Source: Corynebacterium confusum (lineage in GTDB: Bacteria; Actinomycetota; Actinomycetes; Mycobacteriales; Mycobacteriaceae). From it: a stretch of 64,000 bases of DNA. Of this stretch, positions 43,416 through 52,984 are shown piece by piece (the first letter of the stretch is position 1; every line of letters begins with the position of its first letter). The position numbers were made by a program, and so were the translations under genes. Location of the stretch: the NCBI RefSeq assembly GCF_030408715.1, contig NZ_CP047202.1, positions 2,415,846-2,479,845 of the forward strand, in the 5' to 3' direction. The notes under the pieces were generated by a model. It was not told the DNA's origin and made no database searches. It saw nothing but the letters and a program-made list of their open reading frames with translations.

Positions 43416-44128
43416 TAGCGTTCACCTCCCGGCCCGCGGCGCCACTCGATGAGTTCGTCAAAGCGCGGGGAATACACGCGCGCCAGCAGGAAAAGGAAAT
43501 AGGCGATCAAGGCCACCATGAGCACCTGGTTGGGGGTTATCACCACGGCCAGGACGCCTAGCAAGGCGGCGACCGCTGGCAGGGAAAAGTCCGGGTTGTT
43601 GCGGAAGGAGTCCAGCGCCAGCACCACAAAGAGGGCCACCAGCGCGAATTCCATCCCCTGCACGTTGTCCGGGATAGCCTGGCCTGCCAGCGCGCCCACC
43701 ACGCCGCCGCCGACCCAGAGGAACTGGGCGAAGAGCTGGATGGTGAGAATGCGCCGCCCGGTCAGGGCGGAGTCGTGGGGCAGTGCCGAGACGATCGCGT
43801 AGGTCTCGTCCGTCAGCGCGTAGGTGGAGTAGACCTTCCCGCCCACCGAAGAGACGCGGTGCCGGGGGAAGCTTAACCCGTAGAAGATGTGGCGGAAGTT
43901 GACCATGAATCCGGTCAGCGCCGCGGAGACGGGACCTACCCCGGAGGTGACCATGCTGATGGCCAAAAACTCCATGGAGCCGGCGTAAATGGCGATGGAA
44001 AAGATAGGCGCCCACCACCAGTCGAAGCCGGTTTGGACGATCAGGACACCGAAGGCCAGGCCCAGGGGAACCAGGCCCAAGGCTACGGCCCAGGTGTCCT
44101 TCAATCCCTGACGAACATCAGCGTGCAT
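43415..44128 (-). CDS. brnF: branched-chain amino acid exporter large subunit (AzlC/BrnF)
   Basis: A 237-residue AzlC-family permease. It shows the family opening LGLVPLGLAFGVLIVQTGFDWW, the AGSMEFLAISMV helix, NFRHIFYGLSF and a DETYAIVSALP loop. It forms an exporter with the following brnE. ATG at 44128. Confidence 0.85.
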   Translation of the reverse strand: MHADVRQGLKDTWAVALGLVPLGLAFGVLIVQTGFDWWWAPIFSIAIYAGSMEFLAISMVTSGVGPVSAALTGFMVNFRHIFYGLSFPRHRVSSVGGKVYSTYALTDETYAIVSALPHDSALTGRRILTIQLFAQFLWVGGGVVGALAGQAIPDNVQGMEFALVALFVVLALDSFRNNPDFSLPAVAALLGVLAVVITPNQVLMVALIAYFLFLLARVYSPRFDELIEWRRGPGGER

Positions 44129-44183
44129 GCGCCTATCGTAGCGGCGGCGGGCCCGCCGGCACCCAAAAAGGCGGAGAAATATT

Positions 44184-44780
44184 CTAGTTATCGTCCAAGT
44201 CGGCGGGGAAGGTGGAATACAGCGGCAGCGGCATCGGCTGGCGCTTCATGACGTCCGCCCACAGATCAGCCGGGCCGGGAGTCAACACGTCCTGGGCCAG
44301 CGCCGGGGCGACGAACCAGTCGCCGCGGTCGATCTCCTGCTGCAGCTGGCCTGGGGCCCACTCGGCGTAGCCGGCAAACAGCCGCATCCCGTCCAGAGTC
44401 TGCGCCAGAAACTCCGGGTCGGCGCGCATATCCACGTGCGCCAGCCGCGGGGCCAGGCGGCTGAGCTGCGGGTGATCCTCGAAGCGTACGCCCTGCTTGG
44501 TCATGCCCAAGCCCACCACGGACTGCTGGTTGAGCGGGCCGCCGATGTAGAGGGCCTGCGGCTTGGCGACCACCGGTAGGTACTCCGGCAGCACGTTGAA
44601 GACCGCCAGCTCACTGCGGGTCGTCAGGTTCACGCCGAAGGTCAGGTAGTCGTCGTGCTGGATGAGCAGGATGACCGAGCGGGCAAACTCGGCAGAGAAC
44701 ATGCCCGGGGCGGCTACCAGCAGTTGGCCGGGCCCCGGGTCGTTGCGTTCGAGGGCATTAAATAGTCGGTCCGCGTACAT
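44184..44780 (-). CDS. YqgE/AlgH-family protein
   Basis: A 198-residue cytoplasmic protein of the UPF0301 family. The N-terminal PGQLLVAAPGMFSAEFARSVILLIQHDD and GGPLNQQSVVGL are diagnostic, and the C-terminal GYAEWAPGQLQQEIDRGDWF completes the domain (quoted as separate family blocks). Biochemical function is not established. Its start overlaps the cca stop by one base, so the two are co-translated. Confidence 0.87.
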   Translation of the reverse strand: MYADRLFNALERNDPGPGQLLVAAPGMFSAEFARSVILLIQHDDYLTFGVNLTTRSELAVFNVLPEYLPVVAKPQALYIGGPLNQQSVVGLGMTKQGVRFEDHPQLSRLAPRLAHVDMRADPEFLAQTLDGMRLFAGYAEWAPGQLQQEIDRGDWFVAPALAQDVLTPGPADLWADVMKRQPMPLPLYSTFPADLDDN

Positions 44781-46183
44781 TAACTACCAGACTCCCACCA
44801 AGCACGTAGCTTTGCAATTGCTTCCTCGCGGGGCAGCGGGCCCTGCTCGAGGCGCAGTTCCTTCAAAAACGACCAGGCGCGGCCCACCTCGGGCCCCGGC
44901 TTCAGCCCCAGGATCTCCATGATCTCGTTGCCGTCTAGGTCCGGGCGCACGCGGGCCAGGTCTTCCTTTTCCTGGATCTCCTGGATGCGTTCCTCCAGGT
45001 GATCGTAGGTGCGCTGCAGGCGGCGTGCCTTGCGCTCGTTGCGCGTGGTGCAGTCCGCACGCACCAGCTTGTGCAGGCGCGGCAGCAGCGCGCCGGCGTC
45101 GGTGACGTAGCGGCGCACGGCGGAATCCGTCCACTGCCCCTCGCCGAAGCCGTGGAAGCGCATGTGCAGGTAGACCAGCTGCGCGATGTCCTGGGTCATG
45201 GCCTTCGGGAATTTCAGCGCGCGCAGACGCTTACGCACCAGCTTCGCGCCGACCACCTCGTGGTGGTGGAAGGTCACCTTGCCGCCGGTGGTGTCCCGGG
45301 TATCCGGCTTGCCGCAGTCGTGCAGCAGCGCCGCCCAGCGCAGGACCAGGTCGGGTCCGTCCTCCTCCTGATCCATCGCCTGCCGCATGACCTGCAGGGA
45401 ATGGGCGTAGACGTCCTTGTGCTGGGCGTGCTCGTCTGGGGCCATGCGCATGGCGGGGATCTCGGGGATGACGATCTCGGCGATCCCGGTATCGACAAGC
45501 AGGTCGATGCCCACCCACGGCGCAGTGCCACCGACCAGCTTGTCCAACTCGACGCGGATGCGCTCGACGGTGATGCGCCGGATCTCGCCGGCCATGTCCT
45601 GCATGGCGCCGAAGACCCGGTCGGCGACGTGGAATTCCAGCTGGGAGGCAAAGCGGGCGGCGCGCAGCATGCGCAGCGGATCGTCGTGGAAGGAGATCTC
45701 CGGCGCGTCCGGGGTGTCGATGATTCCGGCGACGAGATCCTCCAGGCCGCCCAGCGGATCGTGGAATTCGCGGCCGCCGTCGGCCTTGAGCTCGACCGCC
45801 ATGGCGTTGATCTTGAAATCGCGGCGGACCAGGTCCCCGGCCAGGGTGTCACCGTAGACGACTTCCGGGTTGCGCGAGTCGCCGTCGTAGGAGTCCGCGC
45901 GGAAGGTGGTGATTTCGATCTGCTGTCCGCGGTAGACCGCGGAGACGGTGCCGAAGGCGATGCCGGTGTCCCAGACCTTCTCGGCGTAGTCTTCCAAAAT
46001 CTCCTGGACGACGTCAGGGCGGGCCGGGGTGGTGAAGTCGAGGTCATTGCCCAGGCGCCCCAGGAGGGCGTCCCGGACGGAACCACCTACCAGGTAGAGC
46101 GGAAAGCCGCGCTTAGCGAAGCGCTCCACGAGCCCGCTCAACAGGTCACTGAGTTGGGCAATCTCGGATTCTGCCCGCGCCAT
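44780..46183 (-). CDS. cca: CCA tRNA nucleotidyltransferase with HD domain
   Basis: Adds or repairs the 3' CCA end of tRNAs. 467 residues from ATG 46183; the longer in-frame sequence runs antisense through the NUDIX gene and is discarded. The nucleotidyltransferase head has LYLVGGSVRDALLGR with the metal-binding DLDFTT, the RRDFKINAMAVEL motif and the flexible-loop BhD block. A C-terminal HD domain carries LLHDCGKPDTR. Mycobacterial orthologues are named pcnA. Divergent from the NUDIX gene, as Rv3907c/Rv3908 in M. tuberculosis. Confidence 0.92.
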   Translation of the reverse strand: MARAESEIAQLSDLLSGLVERFAKRGFPLYLVGGSVRDALLGRLGNDLDFTTPARPDVVQEILEDYAEKVWDTGIAFGTVSAVYRGQQIEITTFRADSYDGDSRNPEVVYGDTLAGDLVRRDFKINAMAVELKADGGREFHDPLGGLEDLVAGIIDTPDAPEISFHDDPLRMLRAARFASQLEFHVADRVFGAMQDMAGEIRRITVERIRVELDKLVGGTAPWVGIDLLVDTGIAEIVIPEIPAMRMAPDEHAQHKDVYAHSLQVMRQAMDQEEDGPDLVLRWAALLHDCGKPDTRDTTGGKVTFHHHEVVGAKLVRKRLRALKFPKAMTQDIAQLVYLHMRFHGFGEGQWTDSAVRRYVTDAGALLPRLHKLVRADCTTRNERKARRLQRTYDHLEERIQEIQEKEDLARVRPDLDGNEIMEILGLKPGPEVGRAWSFLKELRLEQGPLPREEAIAKLRAWWESGS

Positions 46184-46244
46184 AACGCCAATTAGCTGAG
46201 TGTCCTGAAAATTCACGCACGTTAGTCTACTACGATTAACCAGG

Positions 46245-47018
46245 ATGACTAACCACAACGAGGCCAGCCCGAAGGCCAGCAACACCAACGCCGCGCCCGG
46301 CGGCGAGCCTGCGGCTGCCACGGCAGGCGGGAGCGGTTCCGGCTCCTCGCGTCGCGGAGGTCGCGGTCGTTCGCGCCGGCGCGGCGGGGCCAAGTCGCGC
46401 CGCGGCGGGCGCGCGAACAACGCCCGCAAGGGCGGCAATAATACCCGCACCCATGCCAAGTCCCGCGGCGGACGCGGCGGCAACAACTCCCGGCGCCAGG
46501 CGGCGGCCAGCCACATGACCACCCGGGACGAGACCTCGGCCGGCGGGCTGGTGGTCTCCGGCCTCGCCGAGGCCGTCCACGACGGCGGCGAGGTGGATCT
46601 CACCCGCATCTACGTGGCGCTGATCGGCCGGCTCGACCGCCGCGGCCGCCTGCTGTGGTCCATGCCGAAGGGCCACGTGGAGCCCGGGGAGCCGCGGCAC
46701 ACCACCGCCGAGCGCGAAGTTTGGGAGGAAACCGGCGTGCGCGGCGAGGTCTTCGCCGATCTAGGCACTATTGATTATTGGTTCGTCTCCGACGGGGTGC
46801 GCATCCACAAGACGGTGCACCACCACCTGCTGCGCTTCGCCGACGGCATCCTCAACGACGAGGACCCAGAGGTCACCGAGGTGGCATGGATCCCCGTCTC
46901 CGAACTCATCGAGCATTTGGCCTACGCGGACGAGCGCAAGCTGGCCCGCATTGCCCACGACATCCTGCCGGACATGGCCCGTCAGGAGGCAGCTGCCGGG
47001 AAGGCCACGCCGCGGTGA
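46245..47018 (+). CDS. NUDIX hydrolase with Arg/Gly-rich N-terminal extension
   Basis: A 257-residue protein. Residues 1-90 are low-complexity Gly/Arg/Ser/Asn with [16 protein letters not shown] repeats and are probably disordered and nucleic-acid-binding. The NUDIX domain (about 95-235) has the intact box G-HVEPG-E-...-REVWEETG (GX5EX7REUXEEXGU). It corresponds by position to MutT4 (Rv3908), a nucleotide-diphosphate hydrolase. A second start at residue 91 ([11 protein letters not shown]) would give the bare domain. The stop overlaps the next start (TGATG). Confidence 0.85.
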   Translation: MTNHNEASPKASNTNAAPGGEPAAATAGGSGSGSSRRGGRGRSRRRGGAKSRRGGRANNARKGGNNTRTHAKSRGGRGGNNSRRQAAASHMTTRDETSAGGLVVSGLAEAVHDGGEVDLTRIYVALIGRLDRRGRLLWSMPKGHVEPGEPRHTTAEREVWEETGVRGEVFADLGTIDYWFVSDGVRIHKTVHHHLLRFADGILNDEDPEVTEVAWIPVSELIEHLAYADERKLARIAHDILPDMARQEAAAGKATPR

Positions 47019-49231
47019 TGGGACGCCGACTCCGCCGCCTGACCGTCGGTACGACCGCCTGCCTGGCCGTGGCGCTCGGAATCAGCATCGGCGGCCCGGC
47101 GGCCACCCCCGACGCGACCGCGCAGGACGCTGAATCCGCCGCCTGGGGCCAGGCGCGCCAGCCGGACCAGCTCGACCTCGAGCTCATCGAGGCCAGCCCG
47201 GTCCAGGTGGGCGACGCGCTGACCGTGCGCTTCCGGATCCACAACCCGACCGATCAGGCCGTGGAGGACCTGCAGGTCACCACCCGACGCGGGGATGCGG
47301 TGGCCACCACCGCCGAGGCCCGCACGCAGCTAGCCCAAGGCTCCTTTCCGTATTTCGGCGCCAGCGCCAACCCCGGGACCCTGGGCCCCGGGGAGACCCG
47401 GGAGGTCAGCCTGACGATCCCCACCGGGCTGGAGGGCGAAGGCTCTTTGGCCATGACCGAAGCCGGTATCTACCCGTTGCTCTACACCCTGACCGGCACC
47501 CGCGACGGGGAACCGGTCAGCCTGTCGGAGGACCGCACCCTGCTGGATCTCGCGCCGAAGCCGGGGGAGGAGTCGCCAAGCGACGTGGCCGAAGACCCCG
47601 CGGCCGAAGACGCAGACGACTTCGAGCCCCACGACCTGTCCGTTATTTATCCGATTACTGACACGGTGGACATCGTGCCTGGGGATACCGGCGGGCAATC
47701 GCTGATTCTGGACTCCGATCACTTGGCGCAGTCCCTGTCGCCCGGGGGACGGCTGGATCGCCTGGTGGATAGCTACCTGTCCCACGACCTACAGGGCGCG
47801 GCCTGCGCGGCGCTGGACCCGGCGCTGCTCAGCGTGGTCGAGCGTATGGAAGACGGCTACACCGTCCATGATTCCCGGCCCTCGGTGGCGCACCAGACCA
47901 AGCGCCTGCGTGATTCGTGGTTTAACGATGACGCGGACTACCGCGGCGAGTCCGGGCAGGGCAGTAGGGCCGCCAGCCAGTGGCTGGCCAAGATCAAGCA
48001 GCTCGACTGCGTCATGGCCATGCCTTGGGCAGACGCGGATCCTTTGGCCGTGCGCAGCGTGGACAACGCCTGGCTCGACCACGAGGCCTTCGCGCACGGC
48101 GCCGAGATCATCGAGCGCTTGGCCGGCCACCCGCTGGCCAGCAACGCCCTGGTGGGCAGCAAGGGCTACGTCACCGAGGACCTCGGCCGGCCCGCCGTCG
48201 TGGCTGACAACAGCATCTGGGAAGGCCAGGCGCTTTCCTTCGACGCCTCCCTGGGTAGCCTGCTGGCCCAGACCGGCACGCGGCCGCAGACCACGGCCTA
48301 TTCCAACCCGGAGCTGCGCTACGACTACCGGGTGGACTCCGTCCTCGCGCGGGACTTGAGCGCTGCCGCCGCCCTCCGGCTGGGCGCCCAGGAAGACGAC
48401 ACCCTGGCCGTGCTGCCCGCCACCCTGGAGCCGGCCACCGCCGACCAGGTGCTCGCCGCGGGCGAGGCCGTGCTGGGGGATCACACCGCCCAACCAAAGC
48501 CGGTTGCTGCGTTGCCGCTGGAAACCAGCGAGGCGGCGGAGCAGGGCCTGCCGGCCGGCAGCCCCTACGTAGACCCGGCTGCTTTCGATGCCACCCAGAC
48601 CGGGCGCATCAAGCAGCAGGCGAAGTACGCCGACGAGCTGACCAAGATCATGGTCAACGATCCGCATATCGCGCTGACGCGCTACGGCTTTACCCAGCCG
48701 CTGCGCCACGACCTGCTCACGGCGCTTTCGGCCACCCGGCGAACCAGCCTGCCGACCACCCAGGAGTCGGAAGAAGCCTCCATCCGGCGCCTGGATGCCA
48801 ACTCCAACACCCTGCAGGAGCTGCGCTCCTCGGTCACGCTGCTACCGCCTGGCAACGTCTACACGCGCGTCTCGGAGTCCTCGCCGCTGCTCATCGTGGC
48901 GGAAAACGGCCTGCCACTGCCGGTGGAGGCCACGCTGGAGTACCAGGGCCCGGATAACGCCCGCCTGAACACGCCGGAGCGGGTTCGGATCCCCGCCACC
49001 GGCTCTATTACGGTGAACATGACCGCTGATCTGCCCGAGCAGACCGACCGCATCCGTATGGAGCTGTGGCTGGCCACCCCGGAATCCGACATGATCTCGC
49101 AGCCGATAAGTATCGCCGTGCAGACCCGAGCCGGTATCCTCAGTGTCTATGGCATCGGCATCGCCGCTGCACTCGCAGTAGGTTTGGCCCTTCTTTTTAA
49201 GGTCGGGCGCAAGAAGAAATCAGAGACGTAA
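47018..49231 (+). CDS. DUF6049-family secreted/membrane protein
   Basis: A 737-residue protein at the position of Rv3909, upstream of murJ in actinobacteria. N-terminal signal sequence (TVGTTACLAVALGISIGG), a long extracytoplasmic part with Ig-like beta structure near residues 45-160 and 620-700, and one C-terminal membrane helix (about 707-727) followed by KVGRKKKSET. ATG at 47018 overlaps the NUDIX stop. Function is unknown; constant linkage to murJ suggests a role in the envelope. Confidence 0.82.
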   Translation: MGRRLRRLTVGTTACLAVALGISIGGPAATPDATAQDAESAAWGQARQPDQLDLELIEASPVQVGDALTVRFRIHNPTDQAVEDLQVTTRRGDAVATTAEARTQLAQGSFPYFGASANPGTLGPGETREVSLTIPTGLEGEGSLAMTEAGIYPLLYTLTGTRDGEPVSLSEDRTLLDLAPKPGEESPSDVAEDPAAEDADDFEPHDLSVIYPITDTVDIVPGDTGGQSLILDSDHLAQSLSPGGRLDRLVDSYLSHDLQGAACAALDPALLSVVERMEDGYTVHDSRPSVAHQTKRLRDSWFNDDADYRGESGQGSRAASQWLAKIKQLDCVMAMPWADADPLAVRSVDNAWLDHEAFAHGAEIIERLAGHPLASNALVGSKGYVTEDLGRPAVVADNSIWEGQALSFDASLGSLLAQTGTRPQTTAYSNPELRYDYRVDSVLARDLSAAAALRLGAQEDDTLAVLPATLEPATADQVLAAGEAVLGDHTAQPKPVAALPLETSEAAEQGLPAGSPYVDPAAFDATQTGRIKQQAKYADELTKIMVNDPHIALTRYGFTQPLRHDLLTALSATRRTSLPTTQESEEASIRRLDANSNTLQELRSSVTLLPPGNVYTRVSESSPLLIVAENGLPLPVEATLEYQGPDNARLNTPERVRIPATGSITVNMTADLPEQTDRIRMELWLATPESDMISQPISIAVQTRAGILSVYGIGIAAALAVGLALLFKVGRKKKSET

Positions 49232-49249
49232 AAGAGCTTAAGTTTTTCT

Positions 49250-52200
49250 ATGACCAACCAGCAGGGCCGCGAGGCTGAATCAGAATCCAGGCACGAAGGA
49301 CCGAAACCCGCCGGTCTCCGCGAGCGGATCGTTTCGGCGTCGCCGCCGGCTCCCGTGCCCACCCGCCGCGAGCCGGTGAACGTGCCGGCCGCGGAGCCGG
49401 TGGAGGACAAGTCGGATCTGCGCGGCAAGAACGCCGAGCAATCCACCAGCGACCGCGACGTCGTGCGCGCGACCGGCACGATGGCCATCGCCACGCTGCT
49501 GTCGCGTATCACCGGCTTCCTCCGCCAGATGCTCATCGGCGCCACCCTGGGCGCCGCCGTCGGCACGGCGTTCAGCTCCGCCAACCAGATCCCGAACCTC
49601 GTCACCGAGATCGTCCTGGGCGCGGTGCTGACCTCGCTGGTGGTTCCGGTGCTGGTGCGCGCGGAGAAGGAGGATTCCGACCGCGGCGAGGTCTTCATCC
49701 GCCGGCTGTTCACACTGGCCTTTAGCCTGCTCGGCGTGGTCACGCTGCTCTCGGTGCTGTTTGCTCCGCTGCTGACGGAGTTGATGCTGCCCGAAGATTC
49801 CAAGGCGAACTCGATCCAGGCGATCTCCTTTGCCTACTTCCTGCTGCCGCAGATCTTCTTCTATGGGCTCTTCGCGCTGTCCCAGGCGGTCCTGAACACG
49901 AAGAATATCTTCGGCCCGGGCGCGTGGGCGCCGGTGGTCAACAACATCATCTCTATCTCGGTGCTGTTGATGTACCGCCTCCTGCCGGGCAGCCTGCACC
50001 CGGACGCGCCCAGCCCGGTGACCGACCCGCACGTCATCCTGCTGGGCTTGGGCACCACCACGGGTGTGGTGGTGCAGGCGCTGATCCTGCTGCCGTACCT
50101 GAAAAAGGCCGGCATCAACATGCGGCCGATGTGGGGCCTAGACGACCGCATCAAGCAATTCGGCAGCATGGCGGTGGCCATCATCGCCTACGTGGCCATC
50201 TCCCAGGCCGGCTACGTGGTCACCTCCCGGGTGGCCGCGCACGCCGATGCCGGCGCGCCGCTGGTCTACCAGAACGCCTGGCTGCTGCTGCAGGTGCCCT
50301 ACGGCATCATCGGCGTCACGCTGCTGACCGCCATCATGCCCAGGCTGTCGCGCGACGCGGCCGACGGCGACGTCGACGGCGTGGTCCGGGACCTGACGCT
50401 GAGCTCCAAGCTGACCTTCATCGCGCTCATCCCGATCGTCATCTTCATGACGGCCTTCGGCACGCCGATCGCGCGCGCTCTTTTCCAGTACGGTTCCTAC
50501 GGCGCCGACAGCGCCGAGCAGCTCGGCCTGACCATTAGTTTCTCCGCCTTCACACTGATCCCTTATGCTCTGGTGCTGCTGCACCTGCGCGTCTTCTACG
50601 CCCGCGAGGAAGCCTGGACCCCGACGTTTATCATCGCCGGCATTACCTTCACGAAGGTGGTGCTGACCCTGCTGGCGCCGCTGGTGGCCAGCACCCCGGA
50701 GCACGTGGTCATCCTGCTGGGTACCGCCAACGGCTTCGGCTTCATCTCCGGCGCGGTCATCGGCGCGTTCCTGCTCAAGCGCAAGCTGGGCTCCCTGGGC
50801 GGCAAGGAGCTCAGCCGCACGATCGTGTGGGCCACGATTTCCGGCGTGGCGGGAGTCGCCCTCACGATGGCCGCGAACTGGCTGGTGGGCCTGGTGCTGC
50901 CGGATCCCATGCCGTCCATCTTCTACCTGCTGCGCGTTATCGTCTTCGGGCTGCTCTTCGTCATCATCACCGGCCTGGTGCTGTCCCGCTCCGGCCTGCC
51001 CGAGGTCCAGAACCTGGGCCGGGCCTTGCACCGCATCCCAGGCATGGCACGCTTCATCAAGGTCGACAACTCCCAGGCCATCGAGGTCGAGGAGCCGGAG
51101 CTACAGGAGATCCAATCCGTGTTCACGCAGGACTCCTTCAACTCCTCGCCGGTCCCGCCGCCCATGTCGGCCGGCATTGTCCGCGGCCCCCGGCTGGTCC
51201 CGGGCGCGCCGGTCTCCGACGGCCGCTTCCGCCTGCTCAAGGACCACGGCTCCGTGGCCGGGGCCCGCTTCTGGCAGGCGCGCGAGCAGTCCACCGGCCG
51301 GACGGTGGCGCTGACCTTCGTGGACACCACCAACCAGGCGCCGTTCGCGCCGGCGAACCCGGGCCAGGCCGCGCGCCGCTCCGCCGCGGTGGCCCGCAAC
51401 ACCCGCAAGCTGGGCGAGCTCGGCCTGACCTCGGTGGCGCCGAATATCGAGGTGTTGTCCTACCGCTCCGGCTGCCTGGTGGTGGCCGACTGGGTCGCCG
51501 GCACCGAGCTGAAGACGGTCGCCGCCTCCGACGGGCTGGACCCGCACGCGGTCGCCCACGCGATGGGCTACATGGTCGAGGACGCCGCCACCGCCCACGA
51601 GGCCGGCGTACTCATGGGCCTGGATCACCGCGACCGCATCCGGATCTCCACCGACGGCGTGGCCGTGCTGGCCTTCCCGGCGGTGCTGAGCGACGCCGCG
51701 GAGTCCACCGACCGCGAGAGCCTGAGTTCCGCGCTCGACATGCTGGTCGAGTCGACCTCGCCCACGCCGAAGGTGCTGCGCGATATCACCGCCGATGCCG
51801 GGCTCTCCGGAGAGGAGGTCGCCGGCGAGGTGGAGCAAGCCTACCGCGAACTCGACGCCGCGGACGCGGACGACAAGGAAGACAAGCAGGAGGCGCTGGC
51901 CACCGCGCAGGGCAAGACCCTGGCCGGCATCGCCCGCCGCCTCTACGACTTCGCCCCGGACGATCCGGAAGGCGACGAGGCCCTGCCGGTCAGCCAGCTG
52001 CCGGACGATACCCCGGAGGAGGCCCCGGAACCGACCGCCGGCTTCGGCGGGCGCGGCTACTCCGGCTCCGGCGTACTGCTCATCGGCGTGCTGGCCACTA
52101 TCTTCGTGGTGCTCATGGCGGCCCTGACCACCTGGGTAATGTCGATCTTGGGCAACAACACCGAGAACGCGCCCATCAACACCGAGGCCGTCAAGCAGGC

Positions 52201-52636
52201 CGAGCCGACCCTGCTTTCGGGCCCGCCGCTGCTCCTCGACGCCAAATCGGCCGACACCGTGCCGGCGAACAAGGACGCCAAAGAACTCATCGACGGCGAC
52301 AAGTCCACGCGCTGGTCCACCGACAAGGCGGAGACCGGTGTGGTCTTAAGCCTTGAGGATCCGGTGCAGCTGCGCGACGTCATCATCGATCAGTCGGGTA
52401 GCTCCCAGGCAACGGTGGAAATCTACGCGGTGGATTCGGAGACCTTCGATCCCACGAACCCGCAACCGGAGGAGCTGCCGCAGCTGGCCAGCGAACCCCT
52501 GCAGGGCTCGCGCACCTCGCTGAATCTGAAGGAGAAGCCGGAGTTCTACGACGGCCTGCTCGTCTGGGTCAGCGAACTTCCGAAGAACAAGAAGGCCACC
52601 CTGGCCGATATCCGTGTCGCCGGAGTGCCGCAGTAG
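49250..52636 (+). CDS. murJ: lipid II flippase MurJ with pseudokinase and C-terminal extracellular domain
   Basis: A 1128-residue MviN/MurJ. After a 75-residue cytoplasmic N-terminus come about 14 helices of the MOP fold (about 78-590, starting ATGTMAIATLLSRITGFLRQ). A cytoplasmic kinase-like domain follows (about 650-880), lacking canonical catalytic motifs (no HRD, DFG or clear ATP-loop), as in mycobacterial MviN where the phosphorylated pseudokinase recruits FhaA. A further helix (about 940-962) and a discoidin-like domain (about 985-1125) close the protein. Essential for peptidoglycan precursor export. It lies 18 nt after the DUF6049 gene. Confidence 0.93.
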   Translation: MTNQQGREAESESRHEGPKPAGLRERIVSASPPAPVPTRREPVNVPAAEPVEDKSDLRGKNAEQSTSDRDVVRATGTMAIATLLSRITGFLRQMLIGATLGAAVGTAFSSANQIPNLVTEIVLGAVLTSLVVPVLVRAEKEDSDRGEVFIRRLFTLAFSLLGVVTLLSVLFAPLLTELMLPEDSKANSIQAISFAYFLLPQIFFYGLFALSQAVLNTKNIFGPGAWAPVVNNIISISVLLMYRLLPGSLHPDAPSPVTDPHVILLGLGTTTGVVVQALILLPYLKKAGINMRPMWGLDDRIKQFGSMAVAIIAYVAISQAGYVVTSRVAAHADAGAPLVYQNAWLLLQVPYGIIGVTLLTAIMPRLSRDAADGDVDGVVRDLTLSSKLTFIALIPIVIFMTAFGTPIARALFQYGSYGADSAEQLGLTISFSAFTLIPYALVLLHLRVFYAREEAWTPTFIIAGITFTKVVLTLLAPLVASTPEHVVILLGTANGFGFISGAVIGAFLLKRKLGSLGGKELSRTIVWATISGVAGVALTMAANWLVGLVLPDPMPSIFYLLRVIVFGLLFVIITGLVLSRSGLPEVQNLGRALHRIPGMARFIKVDNSQAIEVEEPELQEIQSVFTQDSFNSSPVPPPMSAGIVRGPRLVPGAPVSDGRFRLLKDHGSVAGARFWQAREQSTGRTVALTFVDTTNQAPFAPANPGQAARRSAAVARNTRKLGELGLTSVAPNIEVLSYRSGCLVVADWVAGTELKTVAASDGLDPHAVAHAMGYMVEDAATAHEAGVLMGLDHRDRIRISTDGVAVLAFPAVLSDAAESTDRESLSSALDMLVESTSPTPKVLRDITADAGLSGEEVAGEVEQAYRELDAADADDKEDKQEALATAQGKTLAGIARRLYDFAPDDPEGDEALPVSQLPDDTPEEAPEPTAGFGGRGYSGSGVLLIGVLATIFVVLMAALTTWVMSILGNNTENAPINTEAVKQAEPTLLSGPPLLLDAKSADTVPANKDAKELIDGDKSTRWSTDKAETGVVLSLEDPVQLRDVIIDQSGSSQATVEIYAVDSETFDPTNPQPEELPQLASEPLQGSRTSLNLKEKPEFYDGLLVWVSELPKNKKATLADIRVAGVPQ

Positions 52637-52693
52637 GCTATCTTCCGCTGCGGCCCCGGCGGATTCCCGCAGCTAGCGGTTAGTTTAGCCGTT

Positions 52694-52879
52694 AACTTCA
52701 TTCTGGACCCGGCCCACACCACCATCGGCTTCGTCGCCCGCCACGCCATGGTGACCAAGGTCCGTGGCAAGTTCACCGAGTTCAAGATGGACGAGTCCGG
52801 CAACGGCTCCGTCACCGGCGGCGTGCTGGTCTCCGAGGAAATCAAGCTGGAGATGGAGGCCTCCGCTATCAAGCAGTAA
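52694..52879 (+). pseudogene. YceI-family relic with internal deletions
   Basis: A short frame reads NFILDPAHTTIGFVARHAMV, then TKVRGKFTEF, then FKMDESGNGSVTG, then GGVLVSEEIKLEMEASAIKQ and a stop at 52879. These are the N-terminal, central and C-terminal blocks of a YceI lipocalin-like protein (normally about 175 residues), joined after loss of the segments between them. There is no start codon. It lies between murJ and pepN. Confidence 0.72.
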
Positions 52880-52984
52880 GGCGCTCGCCTCCTTCCAGCA
52901 AGACCCAGACCCCGGGGTCGGCTCGCAGACTTTGCGACGCCGATTCCGGGGTTTCCGGCGCTTTCAGGCGCTACTGTGGTGGCT
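52880..52984. other. short gap between YceI relic and pepN
   Basis: Contains the perfect palindrome GACCCCGGGGTC (52907 region) and a small hairpin TCGGCTCGCA/TGCGACGCCGA. Neither is followed by a T-run, so I assign no function. Confidence 0.3.

Noticed and set aside
44780..46609. A 609-residue CCA-adding enzyme using the far upstream start
   Set aside because: The extra 142 residues are Arg/Pro-rich and antisense to the NUDIX gene; MARAESEIAQ at 46183 matches the family start.
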